Assembly: GCA_023431185.1 (NCBI GenBank) | Contig: JAEYXS010000088.1 | Span: 1-43,303 of the forward strand | Length of the DNA: 43,303 bases | From: Verrucomicrobiota bacterium | GTDB lineage: Bacteria > Verrucomicrobiota > Verrucomicrobiia > Limisphaerales > JAEYXS01 | Direction of reading: 5' to 3' | Part shown: in pieces, positions 23,622 to 33,057 of the stretch | Layout: the number at the start of each line of letters is the position of its first letter | Position numbering within the stretch: the stretch's first letter is position 1 | Made by a program: the position numbers and the translations under genes | Notes under the pieces: generated by a model | What the model saw: only the letters and a program-made list of their open reading frames with translations | Databases searched by the model: none | What the model was told of the DNA's origin: nothing

Positions 23622-25118
23622 ATGGACAAACTCCTGCTCATCGATGACGAAGCGGATGTTCAGTACTCTTTCCGCCGAATCTTCGACTCTCCTGAAATCG
23701 AACTCACCACTGCCAACAGCGGTGAGGAAGGCCTGAAGCTTTTGCCCAAGGTCAAACCCGACCTCGTCATCATGGACGTCCGCATGGGCGGCATCACCGG
23801 CCTGGAGGCGCTCCGGCGCCTGCGCCAGATCGACGCCAAGCTGCCCGTCATCATGATGACCGCCTACGGCACCACCCAGACGGCCATCGAGGCCATGAAG
23901 CTGGGCGCTTTCGATTACCTCCTCAAGCCCTTTGATGTGCCCAAGCTCAAGCAGATCGTCATGGCGGCCCTCAAGGCTTCGCGCGACATGAAGCAGGTGG
24001 TCAGCTACCAGCCAGCGCTCGAGACGGAGGATTACGAGATGGGCATCATCGGCCGCAGTGAGCCGATGCAGAATGTTTTCAAGCTCATCGGCCAGCTCGC
24101 CATGTCAGATGCCACCGCCCTAATCACGGGCGAAAGCGGCACCGGCAAGGAGCTTGTCGCCCGCGCCGTCTATCATCACAGCCAGCGCAGTAACCAGCCC
24201 TTCCTGGCCATCAACTGCGCCGCAATCCCGGAAAACCTGCTGGAAAGCGAACTGTTCGGCCACGAGAAAGGCGCCTTCACCGGTGCCGCCGTACAACGCA
24301 TCGGCAAGTTCGAGCAGTGCAATAACGGCACTATTTTCCTGGATGAAATCGGTGACATGAGCTTGCCCACTCAGACGAAGATTTTGCGCGTGCTGCAATC
24401 CGGCACCTTCGAACGCGTTGGCGGCAACCAGTCCATCAAAGTGAACGTCCGGGTCATCGCCGCGACGAACAAGAATCTGGAACAGGCCGTCGCCAGTAAG
24501 GAATTCCGGGAGGATCTCTTTTACCGGTTGAACGTGGTGCGGATCCAGATGCCGGCCTTGCGGGAGCGCCCGAGCGACATCCCCCTGTTGGTGAACTATT
24601 TCCTCAAGAAATACGGCCTGCAGCAGAAGGGTCCGCTGAAGGCCATCACGAATGATGCCTTGAAGGCCATGTCGGGCTATCACTGGCCGGGCAATGTCCG
24701 CGAACTGGAGAACTCCATCCAGCGCGCCTTGGTCGTGGCGAAGAGCGACGCTATTCTGGAAACTGATCTGCCGGGTGAGATTCTCTCCTCCCGCGCTGGT
24801 CAAGCCGCCACCACTGCTGCCCCTTCTCCGGCACCAGTCACTTCCAGCCCTACGGCCGCTGTACCGGCTGCTCCCGCAGCGGCAGCACCGCAGACGGTGG
24901 ATGAAACCACCGCCTTGATCCGCCGCCTGTTCGATTGGGCGCGCAACCGGGCGGATCAGAAGCTGATCCCTACCGTGGAACGCGAATTGATCATCCACGC
25001 CCTCGCGGAAACGGGCGGCAATCAGGTCCGCGCCTCCAAGCTGCTGGGCATCACCCGCGCCACCCTGCGCAAACGCATCGAGAAATTTAAGATCAAACAG
25101 CAGTTGACCATCAACTGA
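23622..25118 (+). CDS. Sigma-54-dependent NtrC-type response regulator
   Basis: 498 residues from the ATG at 23622; an open frame runs back to a GTG at 23562, but family homology begins at MDKLLLIDDE. The receiver domain (1-120) has Asp8/Asp9, phosphoacceptor D52 and K102. The AAA+ domain shows Walker A GESGTGKE (170-177), the sigma-54 contact loop GAFTGA (217-222) and Walker B IFLDE with IGDM (~238-245). After a Pro/Ala linker comes a Fis-type helix-turn-helix (GGNQVRASKLLGITRATLRKRIEKF). It should activate sigma-54 promoters on phosphorylation. No cognate histidine kinase lies beside it. Terminator at 25146. Confidence 0.96.
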   Translation: MDKLLLIDDEADVQYSFRRIFDSPEIELTTANSGEEGLKLLPKVKPDLVIMDVRMGGITGLEALRRLRQIDAKLPVIMMTAYGTTQTAIEAMKLGAFDYLLKPFDVPKLKQIVMAALKASRDMKQVVSYQPALETEDYEMGIIGRSEPMQNVFKLIGQLAMSDATALITGESGTGKELVARAVYHHSQRSNQPFLAINCAAIPENLLESELFGHEKGAFTGAAVQRIGKFEQCNNGTIFLDEIGDMSLPTQTKILRVLQSGTFERVGGNQSIKVNVRVIAATNKNLEQAVASKEFREDLFYRLNVVRIQMPALRERPSDIPLLVNYFLKKYGLQQKGPLKAITNDALKAMSGYHWPGNVRELENSIQRALVVAKSDAILETDLPGEILSSRAGQAATTAAPSPAPVTSSPTAAVPAAPAAAAPQTVDETTALIRRLFDWARNRADQKLIPTVERELIIHALAETGGNQVRASKLLGITRATLRKRIEKFKIKQQLTIN

Positions 25119-25145
25119 CCTGTCTCTGCTCCGCTCAAAAGAAGC

Positions 25146-25175
25146 AAAAAGGCGCATCTTACGATGCGCCTTTTT
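25146..25175. terminator. Bidirectional terminator
   Basis: A perfect 8-base stem GGCGCATC/GATGCGCC with a TTAC loop, flanked by AAAAA on the left and TTTTT on the right. It can end both the NtrC gene and the convergent 25194-28304 gene. Confidence 0.9.
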
Positions 25176-25193
25176 CGATTCTAAAGATGATCG

Positions 25194-28100
25194 CTATTGA
25201 CTGGAAGGTCCGCCCACCAAGCGCACCCGGTAGAAGCGTCCATTCGGGGAAACGGACGGGTCCGTCGCGGTCAAATCGCCGCCCGTGCCAGTCCTGACAC
25301 CGCCCAACTGAATCCAATTATCCGAAGCCAAGGTGGTGCTGTATTCCAACACGTAAGTCATACCAGCCTCGGAAGGCCAACTGATGGTGACGCCGGAGCC
25401 GGACGCCTCCAAATTCTTACCCACGCGCAGACCGGAATTCGGGTCATTCGGGTCTGTGCCTGCCTGATATTCCGCCCAGTTCGCGATGCCATCACCGTCA
25501 GCATCTGCCTCGGCGGCAGCCAGCAAATTCAGGCCACCGTTGAAGTAGCGCAAGCGCCAGGAATCTGGGATAGCATCGCCAGCCGTCGAGTTGCTGCGGT
25601 CCGAGAAGGTCACCAGACCGTTGGCACTGGCCGTGCGTTTCGTGCCGATGGCCGAGACATGCGCCACCCGGATGACGTAAGCACTGAAATCAGTGACTCC
25701 CGCCGGGATGGTCACCAAGAGATTGCCGACCACATGCTCACCCGCCGCGAGGCCGGGCACACCAAAGGTGGTGCCGGGATTCAGCGTATTCATCCACGCG
25801 GCACCGAAGGTGTTGCCTTGGCTCGTGGTAAATCGCGGTGAACCCAAGGTCGCCGCCACCTGCTGGAACTGGACCGGTTGCGTGAGCTTGGGGGTGTTCC
25901 CCAGCGGCTCCACTTCCAATGCGATCATCAGAGACTTGATGGCCGTGTTACCGGTGATGATCGCTTTGATGGGGATGGACACCTGTCCCGGACCGGCTGC
26001 CTGCACCTGCCCGGCCACCAGCTTCAAGGTGCTGAGGTCAGCCGCATTCATCGGGGCGGCAGGCAAAGTAGCCGAAGACATGCCGAAGGTCGGCGTCTCA
26101 AGTCCCGAGGCCACCAGCAAGGGGGCCGTCCCGCCCGCTTCCCGTGTCACCCAGCCGACAAACGGATCCAATGCGCGACGAAGGGTCACCTGCACATCGC
26201 CAATCGTGATATCTCCGTCACCCGTCAAAACTGCGTCGATGTTGCCGGTAGAGGGATCGATGGCGGTGGTCGCATCATAAGAATCCATGGCCCCGAAGAA
26301 ATCGCTGCCCGGGGTCGGCAGATTGTAGCGGTAGATGGCGCTGAAGAAGGTCTCTTGCGCGTCGATGATGTTGATTTTTCCATCACCGAAATCACCGGCG
26401 TTGATCCACCGGAATTCCTCAAGGTCTCCCACCAGATAACGGATGGAGGCCGCCACCGTGATCTCCTTGATGGAGTTGATGGCTCCATTCGTGAGCGAAC
26501 CGCTGACCGGAGTCACGATGCTCACGCCGCCGTTCAGATTCGAACTGGCGCTGCCATTGAAGACTTGGACCCGGTATTTGCTGCCGACCGGTGCACCTGC
26601 CGGGATGGTGAAGCCGAAGGAGCCGACAATCGCCTTGCCGCTGGAATGAGCGTTCAACGTATTGATATGGGCCTGGGAGAAGGTGATCAAATCCTGGCTC
26701 AACGTGTTGTACAGGTTGGTCTCGCCCGGAATCTCCAGCCAACTCACCGACAGCAGGTTCTGCACGCTGCTGGAGTAAACCGTATTGGTGATGATCGGCA
26801 CCAAATTCGTGGTGGCCGCACCAGTGGTCGTGTCGATGGTGACCCGGTTCGTGTAAACCCCGATCCATGCACCCGGGACGATGTCCGTGAGAATAGTTCC
26901 GCCCGAGATACCTGGGACCGGTTTCTTGAGCATGGTCTCAAAACCAAGCGCCCCGATCGGGATGGCAGGAGCACCACTGGCCGGGACATTGGTGGCCGCC
27001 AAAGAGAAACCAAAGGAGAAGATGTTTTGTGCCGGAGGCAGAGTCAAAGTGACGGGCACAAAGTACGTCTGCCCGGCCTTGGCTTGAAACAACGCCGAAC
27101 CTTCACCCGAAGCGAAACCAAACGTGAGGATATTGCCGGTCAGGGAAACATTACCCACCCCGCCACCGGCCGAGCCGCCACCCGTGGCGGCCGCAAAACT
27201 CAGATTGCCCACGCCACGCAGCAAATCCAGTTCATGACCGATTTCAGTGATGAAGATGTTCGTCCCCGTGGCGCTGACCGCCACGCCCCAAGGCTGGTTG
27301 GCATGCGCGTTCGTACCGTCCTGCCAGCCGGGATAGGTGGGATAGAAAGGATTCTCCGGCCACTTGTTGGTGGACACACCGTATAGCGTCTCAACCGTGC
27401 CTTCGGCCGTGAGGATGCGCACACGATGATTGTTCTGGTCCGCAATGATCAACGAACCATTGGGCGCCAGCACAATATTACGCGGCATATCAAACTTGGC
27501 ACCGGCACCTGGTCCGTTCGTAAAACCCGCCCCGTTACCGCCAGCCAGTGTGGTGATGCTGAAATCCACCACATTCAGCAACTTGATCGCGTTGTTGCCC
27601 GTGTCGCTGACCGCCACCACATTCGTCTGATAGGCAGCGATACCGCTCGGCATGATGAAGGTTGCCGCCGGCACAACCAGCGTGACCACACCAAGCTGAG
27701 TCACCCGCTTAACGGCACCGCTCTGCTCGGTCACGAAAAGGTTTCCTGCGGAATCAATCGTGATCGCCGTCGGCAGCACCAAAGGCGTGCCCGCATTGAT
27801 GGCGGCTCCTCCGACCAGCGCTCCTTCGGCAGTGTAGCGCCAGATCAGACCATCCGTCTCTGTTACCACAAAGACGTCGTCATTCGCCAGATTGACCGCC
27901 ACGGCCACCGGCTTCAGAAGTCCACCCGCAAAAAAATAGGTGAAGCTGGCACTCCGGTCACCCGGATTGGTCACTTTCAGCAGATTACCCTGCCCGCTTT
28001 CAGCCACGTACAAGTTTCCCTGACTGTCTGTCGCCATGCCCAAGGGAACATCCAATTTGATGCCGGGCTGCAAAGAGCCACCGACATCACCGGTGAAGGT

Positions 28101-28304
28101 GAGGATGACACTGCCGGCCGTGGTCCCCACATCCTGCGAAAATGGACCACCACCCAAGGTTTGCACATTGGCCACGTTCGTCTGCCCCAGCACTGAAGTG
28201 GCCGAACATACGGCGAGCGCCGACACAATTCCAGTTGCCAGACGGAGAAAGCCTCTCGGTTTCCAACCCTCTGCCAACTTTTGCAAGCTGGTTAAGATAT
28301 TCAT
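25194..28304 (-). CDS. Giant exported protein: NHL propeller, dockerin-like and TSP3-like segments
   Basis: 1036 residues. A long N-terminal signal (hydrophobic 21-38) suggests export. Residues ~75-390 form NHL-type propeller blades (LGMATDSQGNLYVAESG, TAITIDSAGNLFVTEQSG, NIVLAPNGSLIIADQNNHRVRIL). A beta-rich cohesin-like middle leads to a dockerin-like pair of Ca loops at ~635 (GDFGDGKINIIDAQ) and ~694 (TGDGDITIGDVQ). A thrombospondin-3-like loop lies near 931 (DADGDGIANWAEYQAG). The gene starts 38 bases after the secretin gene and is the last gene of the pilMNOPQ operon. By analogy with PilY1-type tip adhesins, a surface or secreted role linked to that machine is plausible, though there is no sequence match. 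Confidence 0.8.
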   Translation of the reverse strand: MNILTSLQKLAEGWKPRGFLRLATGIVSALAVCSATSVLGQTNVANVQTLGGGPFSQDVGTTAGSVILTFTGDVGGSLQPGIKLDVPLGMATDSQGNLYVAESGQGNLLKVTNPGDRSASFTYFFAGGLLKPVAVAVNLANDDVFVVTETDGLIWRYTAEGALVGGAAINAGTPLVLPTAITIDSAGNLFVTEQSGAVKRVTQLGVVTLVVPAATFIMPSGIAAYQTNVVAVSDTGNNAIKLLNVVDFSITTLAGGNGAGFTNGPGAGAKFDMPRNIVLAPNGSLIIADQNNHRVRILTAEGTVETLYGVSTNKWPENPFYPTYPGWQDGTNAHANQPWGVAVSATGTNIFITEIGHELDLLRGVGNLSFAAATGGGSAGGGVGNVSLTGNILTFGFASGEGSALFQAKAGQTYFVPVTLTLPPAQNIFSFGFSLAATNVPASGAPAIPIGALGFETMLKKPVPGISGGTILTDIVPGAWIGVYTNRVTIDTTTGAATTNLVPIITNTVYSSSVQNLLSVSWLEIPGETNLYNTLSQDLITFSQAHINTLNAHSSGKAIVGSFGFTIPAGAPVGSKYRVQVFNGSASSNLNGGVSIVTPVSGSLTNGAINSIKEITVAASIRYLVGDLEEFRWINAGDFGDGKINIIDAQETFFSAIYRYNLPTPGSDFFGAMDSYDATTAIDPSTGNIDAVLTGDGDITIGDVQVTLRRALDPFVGWVTREAGGTAPLLVASGLETPTFGMSSATLPAAPMNAADLSTLKLVAGQVQAAGPGQVSIPIKAIITGNTAIKSLMIALEVEPLGNTPKLTQPVQFQQVAATLGSPRFTTSQGNTFGAAWMNTLNPGTTFGVPGLAAGEHVVGNLLVTIPAGVTDFSAYVIRVAHVSAIGTKRTASANGLVTFSDRSNSTAGDAIPDSWRLRYFNGGLNLLAAAEADADGDGIANWAEYQAGTDPNDPNSGLRVGKNLEASGSGVTISWPSEAGMTYVLEYSTTLASDNWIQLGGVRTGTGGDLTATDPSVSPNGRFYRVRLVGGPSSQ

Positions 28305-28342
28305 GATTTCAACGAATTGAAGTTAGCAGGTTTGACGCCAAC

Positions 28343-29938
28343 TTATTTCGTGGACTTTTTGGAGTCCTTCTTCCAGTCCTTCGGCTTGCCGGAATCCCAA
28401 GCCGACCAGTCTTCATCACCCGGCGCCACATGGGTTTTCGCCGTGTTCTCGTCCTGGATGCTGTTGCGCAGGTAATCCGTCGGCGTGTAGTGGTAATCGT
28501 ACTCCTGCACGATGGTCGGAGTCACAAAGATGATCAGGTTGACCTTCGAGCGGGACTTGGAATCGCGCCGGAACAGACGGCCAAACAACGGGGCATCTCC
28601 GAGACCGGGGATCTTGGCATACGCTTTGGTCGTATTGTCGCTCACCAAACCTCCCATCACCAACGTGTTGCCACTCGGGATCAGCACATGCGTCTCCATC
28701 TTGCGCAACGCATAGATGTTCGCCTCAAAGGTCTCACTGTTGATTGTCTGCGTATCCTTGCCGTCGATGTTGGAAACTTCCGGGATCACGTGCAGGAAGA
28801 CATTGCTGTCCGCCGTGATGCGCGGGGTCACTTGCAGAATCGTGCCGACGTTGGTGTAAGTCACTTCCGCCGCCGCCGGCGTGTTGGCCGAACCAGGCGT
28901 CACCTCAAAAATCGGGAAAGCGCGGGTCACAGAAAGGGAAGCGAGCTGGTTGTCCATCGTCACCGTGCGCGGCGTGGCCACCACTTCGCTGTCCGAGTCA
29001 TCATTGAAGAAGGACAGCACACCCGAAACGCCGTCCGCGTTCAGGAAGCCGATGCCCGGGAAAACCCCATTCTTGGTGTTCGCCGTGAATCCACCCAAGC
29101 CCAAGTCCGTCGTCAGACTCGTCACCGAGGAAGCCGGCGCCGTGGTCGTTGTCGTCACTGGGCCGGTAGGCAATACCGTGGTCGTCGAACTGGTCGTGCC
29201 CGGGAACGTGGTAACCGTGCTACCAGAGGTAAGACCATTGCCGAACACAAAATTCTGGCCCCGCAATGTACCACCCCAGTCGATGCCCTTGATCGTGCTT
29301 GGGTTGCGGGCCGTCTCCACGATGCGCGCCTCGATCAAGACCTGCTTCGTGGCCGTGTCCAGTTCCTCGATGATTTTCTCGACATTCTTCATGTCCCGTT
29401 CCACCGCGTTCACGAGCACTTTGCTGGAGCGGGTGTCGGCGATGACTTTCGCCCGGGTATCACTGAAAGTGGCCTGGATGGCCGGCAAAATGTTCGTGGG
29501 GCTGGTATAGCGCAACTGGAAGATCTGGCTCACCAGCGGCTCCAGCGCCTTGGCATCCTTCGGGGCCACCCGGCCGATCTTCGTCTTCTCATTCGGGATG
29601 AACTGCAACGAGTGGTTCTCCAAGACGGCTTCAAACGCATCCAGCGCGGTGACGTTCTCGAAGCGGATGGAAATCGTGGCCGGGGGCAGCGGCGCGCCAT
29701 TGGGCCCGAGCACCACCGCGTTCACACGCGGGTCAAACTGGAAGTTGATGGCCGCCTGGCGGGCCAGCGTGGTGATGACGTCCGTCAACGGCGTCTCATC
29801 AAAGGTGATGAGCGGCACCACTTCCCCGCGGGATACCGGTGCCTCTTCCGCTTTGGCGGTGGTGGTGTTCTGGGCAGACACCCCCATGCTGAAGGCGATA
29901 AGCCCCGCCGTTAGAATCGTCAACGCTTTGATTTTCAT
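28343..29938 (-). CDS. pilQ: Secretin (PilQ/GspD family outer-membrane pore)
   Basis: 531 residues with a signal peptide (cleavage near VSAQ). N-terminal N1-like ring domains include ITFDETPLTDVITTLARQAAINF and an STN-like DAFEAVLENHSLQFIP. The C-terminal secretin barrel has the family signature KIPGLGDAPLFGRLFRRDSKSRSKVNLIIFVTP and ends in a charged tail. A Thr-rich stretch (~250-300) interrupts the barrel region and is unusually simple. The gene follows a PilP-like gene by 50 bases and sits in the operon pilM-N-O-P-Q. It should form the outer-membrane channel for a type IV pilus or related secretion system; PilB, PilC and pilin genes are elsewhere. Confidence 0.9.
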   Translation of the reverse strand: MKIKALTILTAGLIAFSMGVSAQNTTTAKAEEAPVSRGEVVPLITFDETPLTDVITTLARQAAINFQFDPRVNAVVLGPNGAPLPPATISIRFENVTALDAFEAVLENHSLQFIPNEKTKIGRVAPKDAKALEPLVSQIFQLRYTSPTNILPAIQATFSDTRAKVIADTRSSKVLVNAVERDMKNVEKIIEELDTATKQVLIEARIVETARNPSTIKGIDWGGTLRGQNFVFGNGLTSGSTVTTFPGTTSSTTTVLPTGPVTTTTTAPASSVTSLTTDLGLGGFTANTKNGVFPGIGFLNADGVSGVLSFFNDDSDSEVVATPRTVTMDNQLASLSVTRAFPIFEVTPGSANTPAAAEVTYTNVGTILQVTPRITADSNVFLHVIPEVSNIDGKDTQTINSETFEANIYALRKMETHVLIPSGNTLVMGGLVSDNTTKAYAKIPGLGDAPLFGRLFRRDSKSRSKVNLIIFVTPTIVQEYDYHYTPTDYLRNSIQDENTAKTHVAPGDEDWSAWDSGKPKDWKKDSKKSTK

Positions 29939-29988
29939 TGTCTGCTATTTTTTAAAAATTGATTTAAAAACTGAGTACCTGCCCCGCA

Positions 29989-30513
29989 TCAAGGAGTCGG
30001 GATTTTAAGTTCCTTCTCTTCCTTCTCACCATCCACCTGAATGACCACGCCGGTTTCAGTGTAACGCACGATCTTGAACCGGAAGGCACCCTCCGGCGTA
30101 GTGGCCAACTTGCTCTCACCCAGCATCACGATGTAATTGCGCAACCCGGAAGAAATGGTCACTACGCGCCGGTCACCCGAGCCCACAAATCCCTTCAGCT
30201 CAAAATGCTTGTACGGGTCTTTCTTTACCGGCTCAGGCGGCTTGACCACCGTGCCCGGTGTCGCCACCGGAATCACCGGCTTCGGCGGCGGCGGGTTCCA
30301 ACGCTCGGATTTCGGAAAAAACGGGTCTTTACCCTTCTTCGGGTCCACGGCAAAGGCCGACTTCGGGATGACCGCCTCTTTCGGGGCAGCCTTTGCATCC
30401 GCCGGTTTGGCTGGCGCTGCCGGAGCGGCCGCCGCCAAGCCTCTCACTGGCGCGAATGACAGCGTCACCGCCACCGCCAGCAACGCACAAGATTGCGAAT
30501 GATTCAGTTTCAT
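29989..30513 (-). CDS. PilP-like periplasmic protein
   Basis: 174 residues. A signal peptide is followed by an Ala/Pro/Lys-rich linker and a C-terminal beta domain (YKHFELKGFVGSGDRRVVTI). This order (signal, Pro-rich linker, small beta domain) matches PilP, which links the PilNO ring to the secretin. The sequence is too divergent for a firm symbol. Its ATG overlaps the pilO stop as ATGA, so translation is coupled. The Pro-rich segment includes NPPPPKPVIPVATPGTVVKPP. Confidence 0.7.
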   Translation of the reverse strand: MKLNHSQSCALLAVAVTLSFAPVRGLAAAAPAAPAKPADAKAAPKEAVIPKSAFAVDPKKGKDPFFPKSERWNPPPPKPVIPVATPGTVVKPPEPVKKDPYKHFELKGFVGSGDRRVVTISSGLRNYIVMLGESKLATTPEGAFRFKIVRYTETGVVIQVDGEKEEKELKIPTP

Positions 30514-31103
30514 TTGCCAGTATCCTTAGGCTTCAGGGTCACCACCAACTCAAACCTGAAGGCCAGTTTTTCAGCCTCAGCACCAGTGGCCACGCCACCT
30601 TCCGGCATCAAATCCAAGTTTTGCACGCGGATGAACGGAAACGCATTTTCGAAGTCAGCAAGAAACTTGCCGAAGTCATGATAATATGCAGTTCCTTTCA
30701 ATTGATACTTCACCGCTTCATACGGAAAGTCAGAGAAAACACCGATCCCGACCTTCTCACCCGGGGTAAAACCGGTGATCTGCACGTTATGGCCGTTCTT
30801 CCCCTTGAAGTCGTTCACCGTCAAGATCACCCAGGAATACAAGTCGCCCGTGGCCATGTTCTTCTCCATGTCATCCAGCCGGGCCTTGACCTCGTCAAGC
30901 TGCGCCTGGATCGCGGGTGAATCTTTCTTGAGCTTGTCCGCCTTCTCCACGCCCTGCCGGATGACATCCATCTCCGCCAGCTTCGCATTGCGCGACTTGG
31001 CCTGCGCGCTGATGACGAAAAAGTAGAGCAAACCAAGGACCACCACAGTGCCAAATGCCACCGCGATGAGCTGCTGCTGTTTTTCTTTGGAAAGTTTGTT
31101 CAT
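30510..31103 (-). CDS. pilO: PilO-type pilus assembly protein
   Basis: 197 residues from the ATG at 31103, one base after the pilN stop (TAACATG); four further codons are open upstream. An N-terminal membrane helix (QQLIAVAFGTVVVLGLLYFF) is followed by a coiled coil and a periplasmic ferredoxin-like domain (YEAVKYQLKGTAYYHDFGKFLADFENAFPFIRVQNL). PilO pairs with PilN to form the inner-membrane alignment complex. The sequence is diverged, but context with pilM and pilN makes the call firm. Confidence 0.82.
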   Translation of the reverse strand: MNKLSKEKQQQLIAVAFGTVVVLGLLYFFVISAQAKSRNAKLAEMDVIRQGVEKADKLKKDSPAIQAQLDEVKARLDDMEKNMATGDLYSWVILTVNDFKGKNGHNVQITGFTPGEKVGIGVFSDFPYEAVKYQLKGTAYYHDFGKFLADFENAFPFIRVQNLDLMPEGGVATGAEAEKLAFRFELVVTLKPKDTGK

Positions 31104-31104
31104 G

Positions 31105-31761
31105 TTAGCGCACAACCTCCGTGAAGCCGCATTCCAAGGTAAAAGTAAGGTATTTCTTGCCTTGGTCGTTCTCCCGGGCCTGGTTCAAGGTTTTGAGCGA
31201 GACCGATCCGTTCGTTCCCAAATGCTCCTTCAAGGCGGTGGCGAGTTGCTCCCGCAGGCGGTTGTAGCTGTCCAGCCGCTCACTGTTGTCCTGCGCATCG
31301 ATGCTCATCGTCATCAATTGTTTGCTGCTGCCCGGCTTGGGCTTGAGCGTCGAACCGCGTGGCGGCACAAAAGCCGGCGTGACCTGATACACTTGGTCGA
31401 TTCGCAGCCGGAGCACCTGCACGTCATCCATCGTGGACCGCTGCAAAGTATCCAGCACCGGTGCCCACAAGGGGCGCGCTGCGGACATCTTCTTCAGCAT
31501 GTCGATCTTGTATTCATTTTCCCGGATCTTCTTCTGATTGCCCTCTGCCGCCTTGGCCGCCCCCTCCAAACCCGCCAGTTCCGCATTCAGCGCGGCGGAT
31601 TCGCTGTTGATCGTCGAGAGTTTATACCAGTTGACACCGGCCCACAGCAGGACGAGCACAACCAGGGCGACCGCGCCCATCGCCGCCCGCTTCACGGGGT
31701 CTTTCCTGCGTAATTCCTCGTTGGCCTGCTCTTCGGCCAGAAAATTGATTTTGATTGGCAT
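31105..31761 (-). CDS. pilN: PilN-type pilus assembly protein
   Basis: 218 residues. The N-terminal cytosolic PIKINFLAEEQ matches the INLLP-like motif by which PilN docks into PilM. A membrane helix (AAMGAVALVVLVLLWAGVNWY) is followed by a coiled coil (INSESAALNAELAGLEGAAKAAEG) and a small periplasmic domain. It starts 3 bases after pilM ends and is followed by pilO after one base, so the three are translationally coupled. Confidence 0.85.
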   Translation of the reverse strand: MPIKINFLAEEQANEELRRKDPVKRAAMGAVALVVLVLLWAGVNWYKLSTINSESAALNAELAGLEGAAKAAEGNQKKIRENEYKIDMLKKMSAARPLWAPVLDTLQRSTMDDVQVLRLRIDQVYQVTPAFVPPRGSTLKPKPGSSKQLMTMSIDAQDNSERLDSYNRLREQLATALKEHLGTNGSVSLKTLNQARENDQGKKYLTFTLECGFTEVVR

Positions 31762-31764
31762 ACT

Positions 31765-32835
31765 CTAGAATGCAGCCATGGCTCCACCAACCGCGACCAC
31801 CAACTGGGGCGCGACTTGTTCCAATTCACCCAACTGTGCCGGCGGCAGCGCCGGCGACATGAAACTCGTCGGATTCCACGCCTTGCACGGCACCATCAGC
31901 TCGGATTGCAAGGCATTGATGATATACTCCGACCGGGCCGACCCGCCGGAGAAATACACCTGGCTCACCGTCTTGTCCTGCTGATGCTCAAAGAAATCGA
32001 TGGAAGCACGCAACTCACGGCCCAAAGGCGTCAACAGCGGCTGGATCGTGGACTCCACCTCCTGCGGCATGCCCACCTTGATGCCTTCCGCTTCCGCATT
32101 ACTGATGCCAAGCGACTCCGCGATGCCCGTCGTCAGCTTGGCCGCGCCAAAACCCACCACACGGGTCAACATCAGCTCACCCATCATCAAGATGCTGATC
32201 GCCGAGTTCTTGTAACCGAAATCAACCAGCGCGACCACTTCCTTTGCGAAAACATCCGGCATCGCCATCTCGAAAGCATTTGCCGGGCCAATCAGGCCGG
32301 AAGTGATCACATCTACCGTGAGACCCGCATTTTTACCCGCCAGCTTCACATCCTCCGCGAGCTGCCGCTTGGCCCCACCCACCAGCGCCTTGCACTTCGC
32401 CTGCGTCTTGATGCTGCCATCCGCCGACTTCAACGAATCCAGATTCAGCGGGTTCAGGTGACAATCGAAAAGATAATCGGGAAAATCTTGCTGCAGGAAG
32501 TTTTTAGGGTTCACCCGCAACATCAGGCGCAGATCGTTCACCCCGGCCATCGGCAGCTCGGTTGTGCGCAAGATACTGTCACTTACTCCCAACACCACCA
32601 CCAGATGCTTCGTGCGGACACCCAGCGTCTGCATCACGGCCTTCAGGTGTTCGGCGAGGATATCCGGAGAGATGCCGCGGTCGTAAACCGGTGCGTCCAC
32701 CATGGCGAACCCGGTGATGGAAAAGGCTTCACCCTTGCGTTGAATGGCAGCCGCCTTGGTTACTCTCGTCCCCAAATCAACGACCACCGCCTGGTCCCGC
32801 CGCTTGCCAGAGTTGCTTAGAAATGCTAGCGCCAT
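31765..32835 (-). CDS. pilM: PilM-type actin-like ATPase
   Basis: 356 residues, FtsA/actin fold. Phosphate-1 loop VVVDLGTRVTKAAAI (17-31), second loop EVVALVDFGYKNSAISILMMGEL and the adenosine region YFSGGSARSEYIINAL are visible. It binds PilN at the cytoplasmic face of the pilus machine. It is first in the operon, and a hairpin sits within 3-24 bases upstream of its ATG. The divergent vWA gene begins 222 bases away. Confidence 0.9.
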   Translation of the reverse strand: MALAFLSNSGKRRDQAVVVDLGTRVTKAAAIQRKGEAFSITGFAMVDAPVYDRGISPDILAEHLKAVMQTLGVRTKHLVVVLGVSDSILRTTELPMAGVNDLRLMLRVNPKNFLQQDFPDYLFDCHLNPLNLDSLKSADGSIKTQAKCKALVGGAKRQLAEDVKLAGKNAGLTVDVITSGLIGPANAFEMAMPDVFAKEVVALVDFGYKNSAISILMMGELMLTRVVGFGAAKLTTGIAESLGISNAEAEGIKVGMPQEVESTIQPLLTPLGRELRASIDFFEHQQDKTVSQVYFSGGSARSEYIINALQSELMVPCKAWNPTSFMSPALPPAQLGELEQVAPQLVVAVGGAMAAF

Positions 32836-32837
32836 GA

Positions 32838-32858
32838 CGACCGTTTTGTAACGGGTCG
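32838..32858 (-). promoter_or_regulatory. Hairpin immediately upstream of pilM start
   Basis: CGACCGTT (32838-32845) pairs with AACGGGTCG (32850-32858), apart from one bulged base, around TTGT. It occupies the position where a Shine-Dalgarno sequence would be, and none is seen. A translational control hairpin is possible. Confidence 0.4.
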
Positions 32859-33009
32859 CTTTTTGAAATGCAAGTCACAATCTGCTGATTGCAAAAAAGA
32901 TATCTTACCACACCCCACCCCCCCGTCTATTCTTAGTTCAGAAATAACATTGATTTACCATGAAACCCTTAGTAAGAAATCGCGTGTGCGGTGCCAGCAC
33001 TCCATTTAG

Positions 33010-33038
33010 CACCCGGAGTCAGCACCTCTTCCCGGGTG
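33010..33038 (+). promoter_or_regulatory. Leader hairpin before the vWA gene
   Basis: A perfect 7-base stem CACCCGG (33010-33016) / CCGGGTG (33032-33038) with a 15-base loop, 19 bases upstream of the vWA ATG. No U-tract follows directly and no Shine-Dalgarno lies between hairpin and start. Confidence 0.4.
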
Positions 33039-33057
33039 TATCAGAAAAAAGTTTTAT

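Noticed and set aside
28430..29914. 494-codon open frame opposite the secretin
   Set aside because: Arg/His-rich shadow frame; the sense frame has the secretin signature and signal peptide.
32838..32866. Hairpin plus TTTTT on the plus strand as a terminator
   Set aside because: No plus-strand gene precedes it; the upstream region is the divergent pilM gene.
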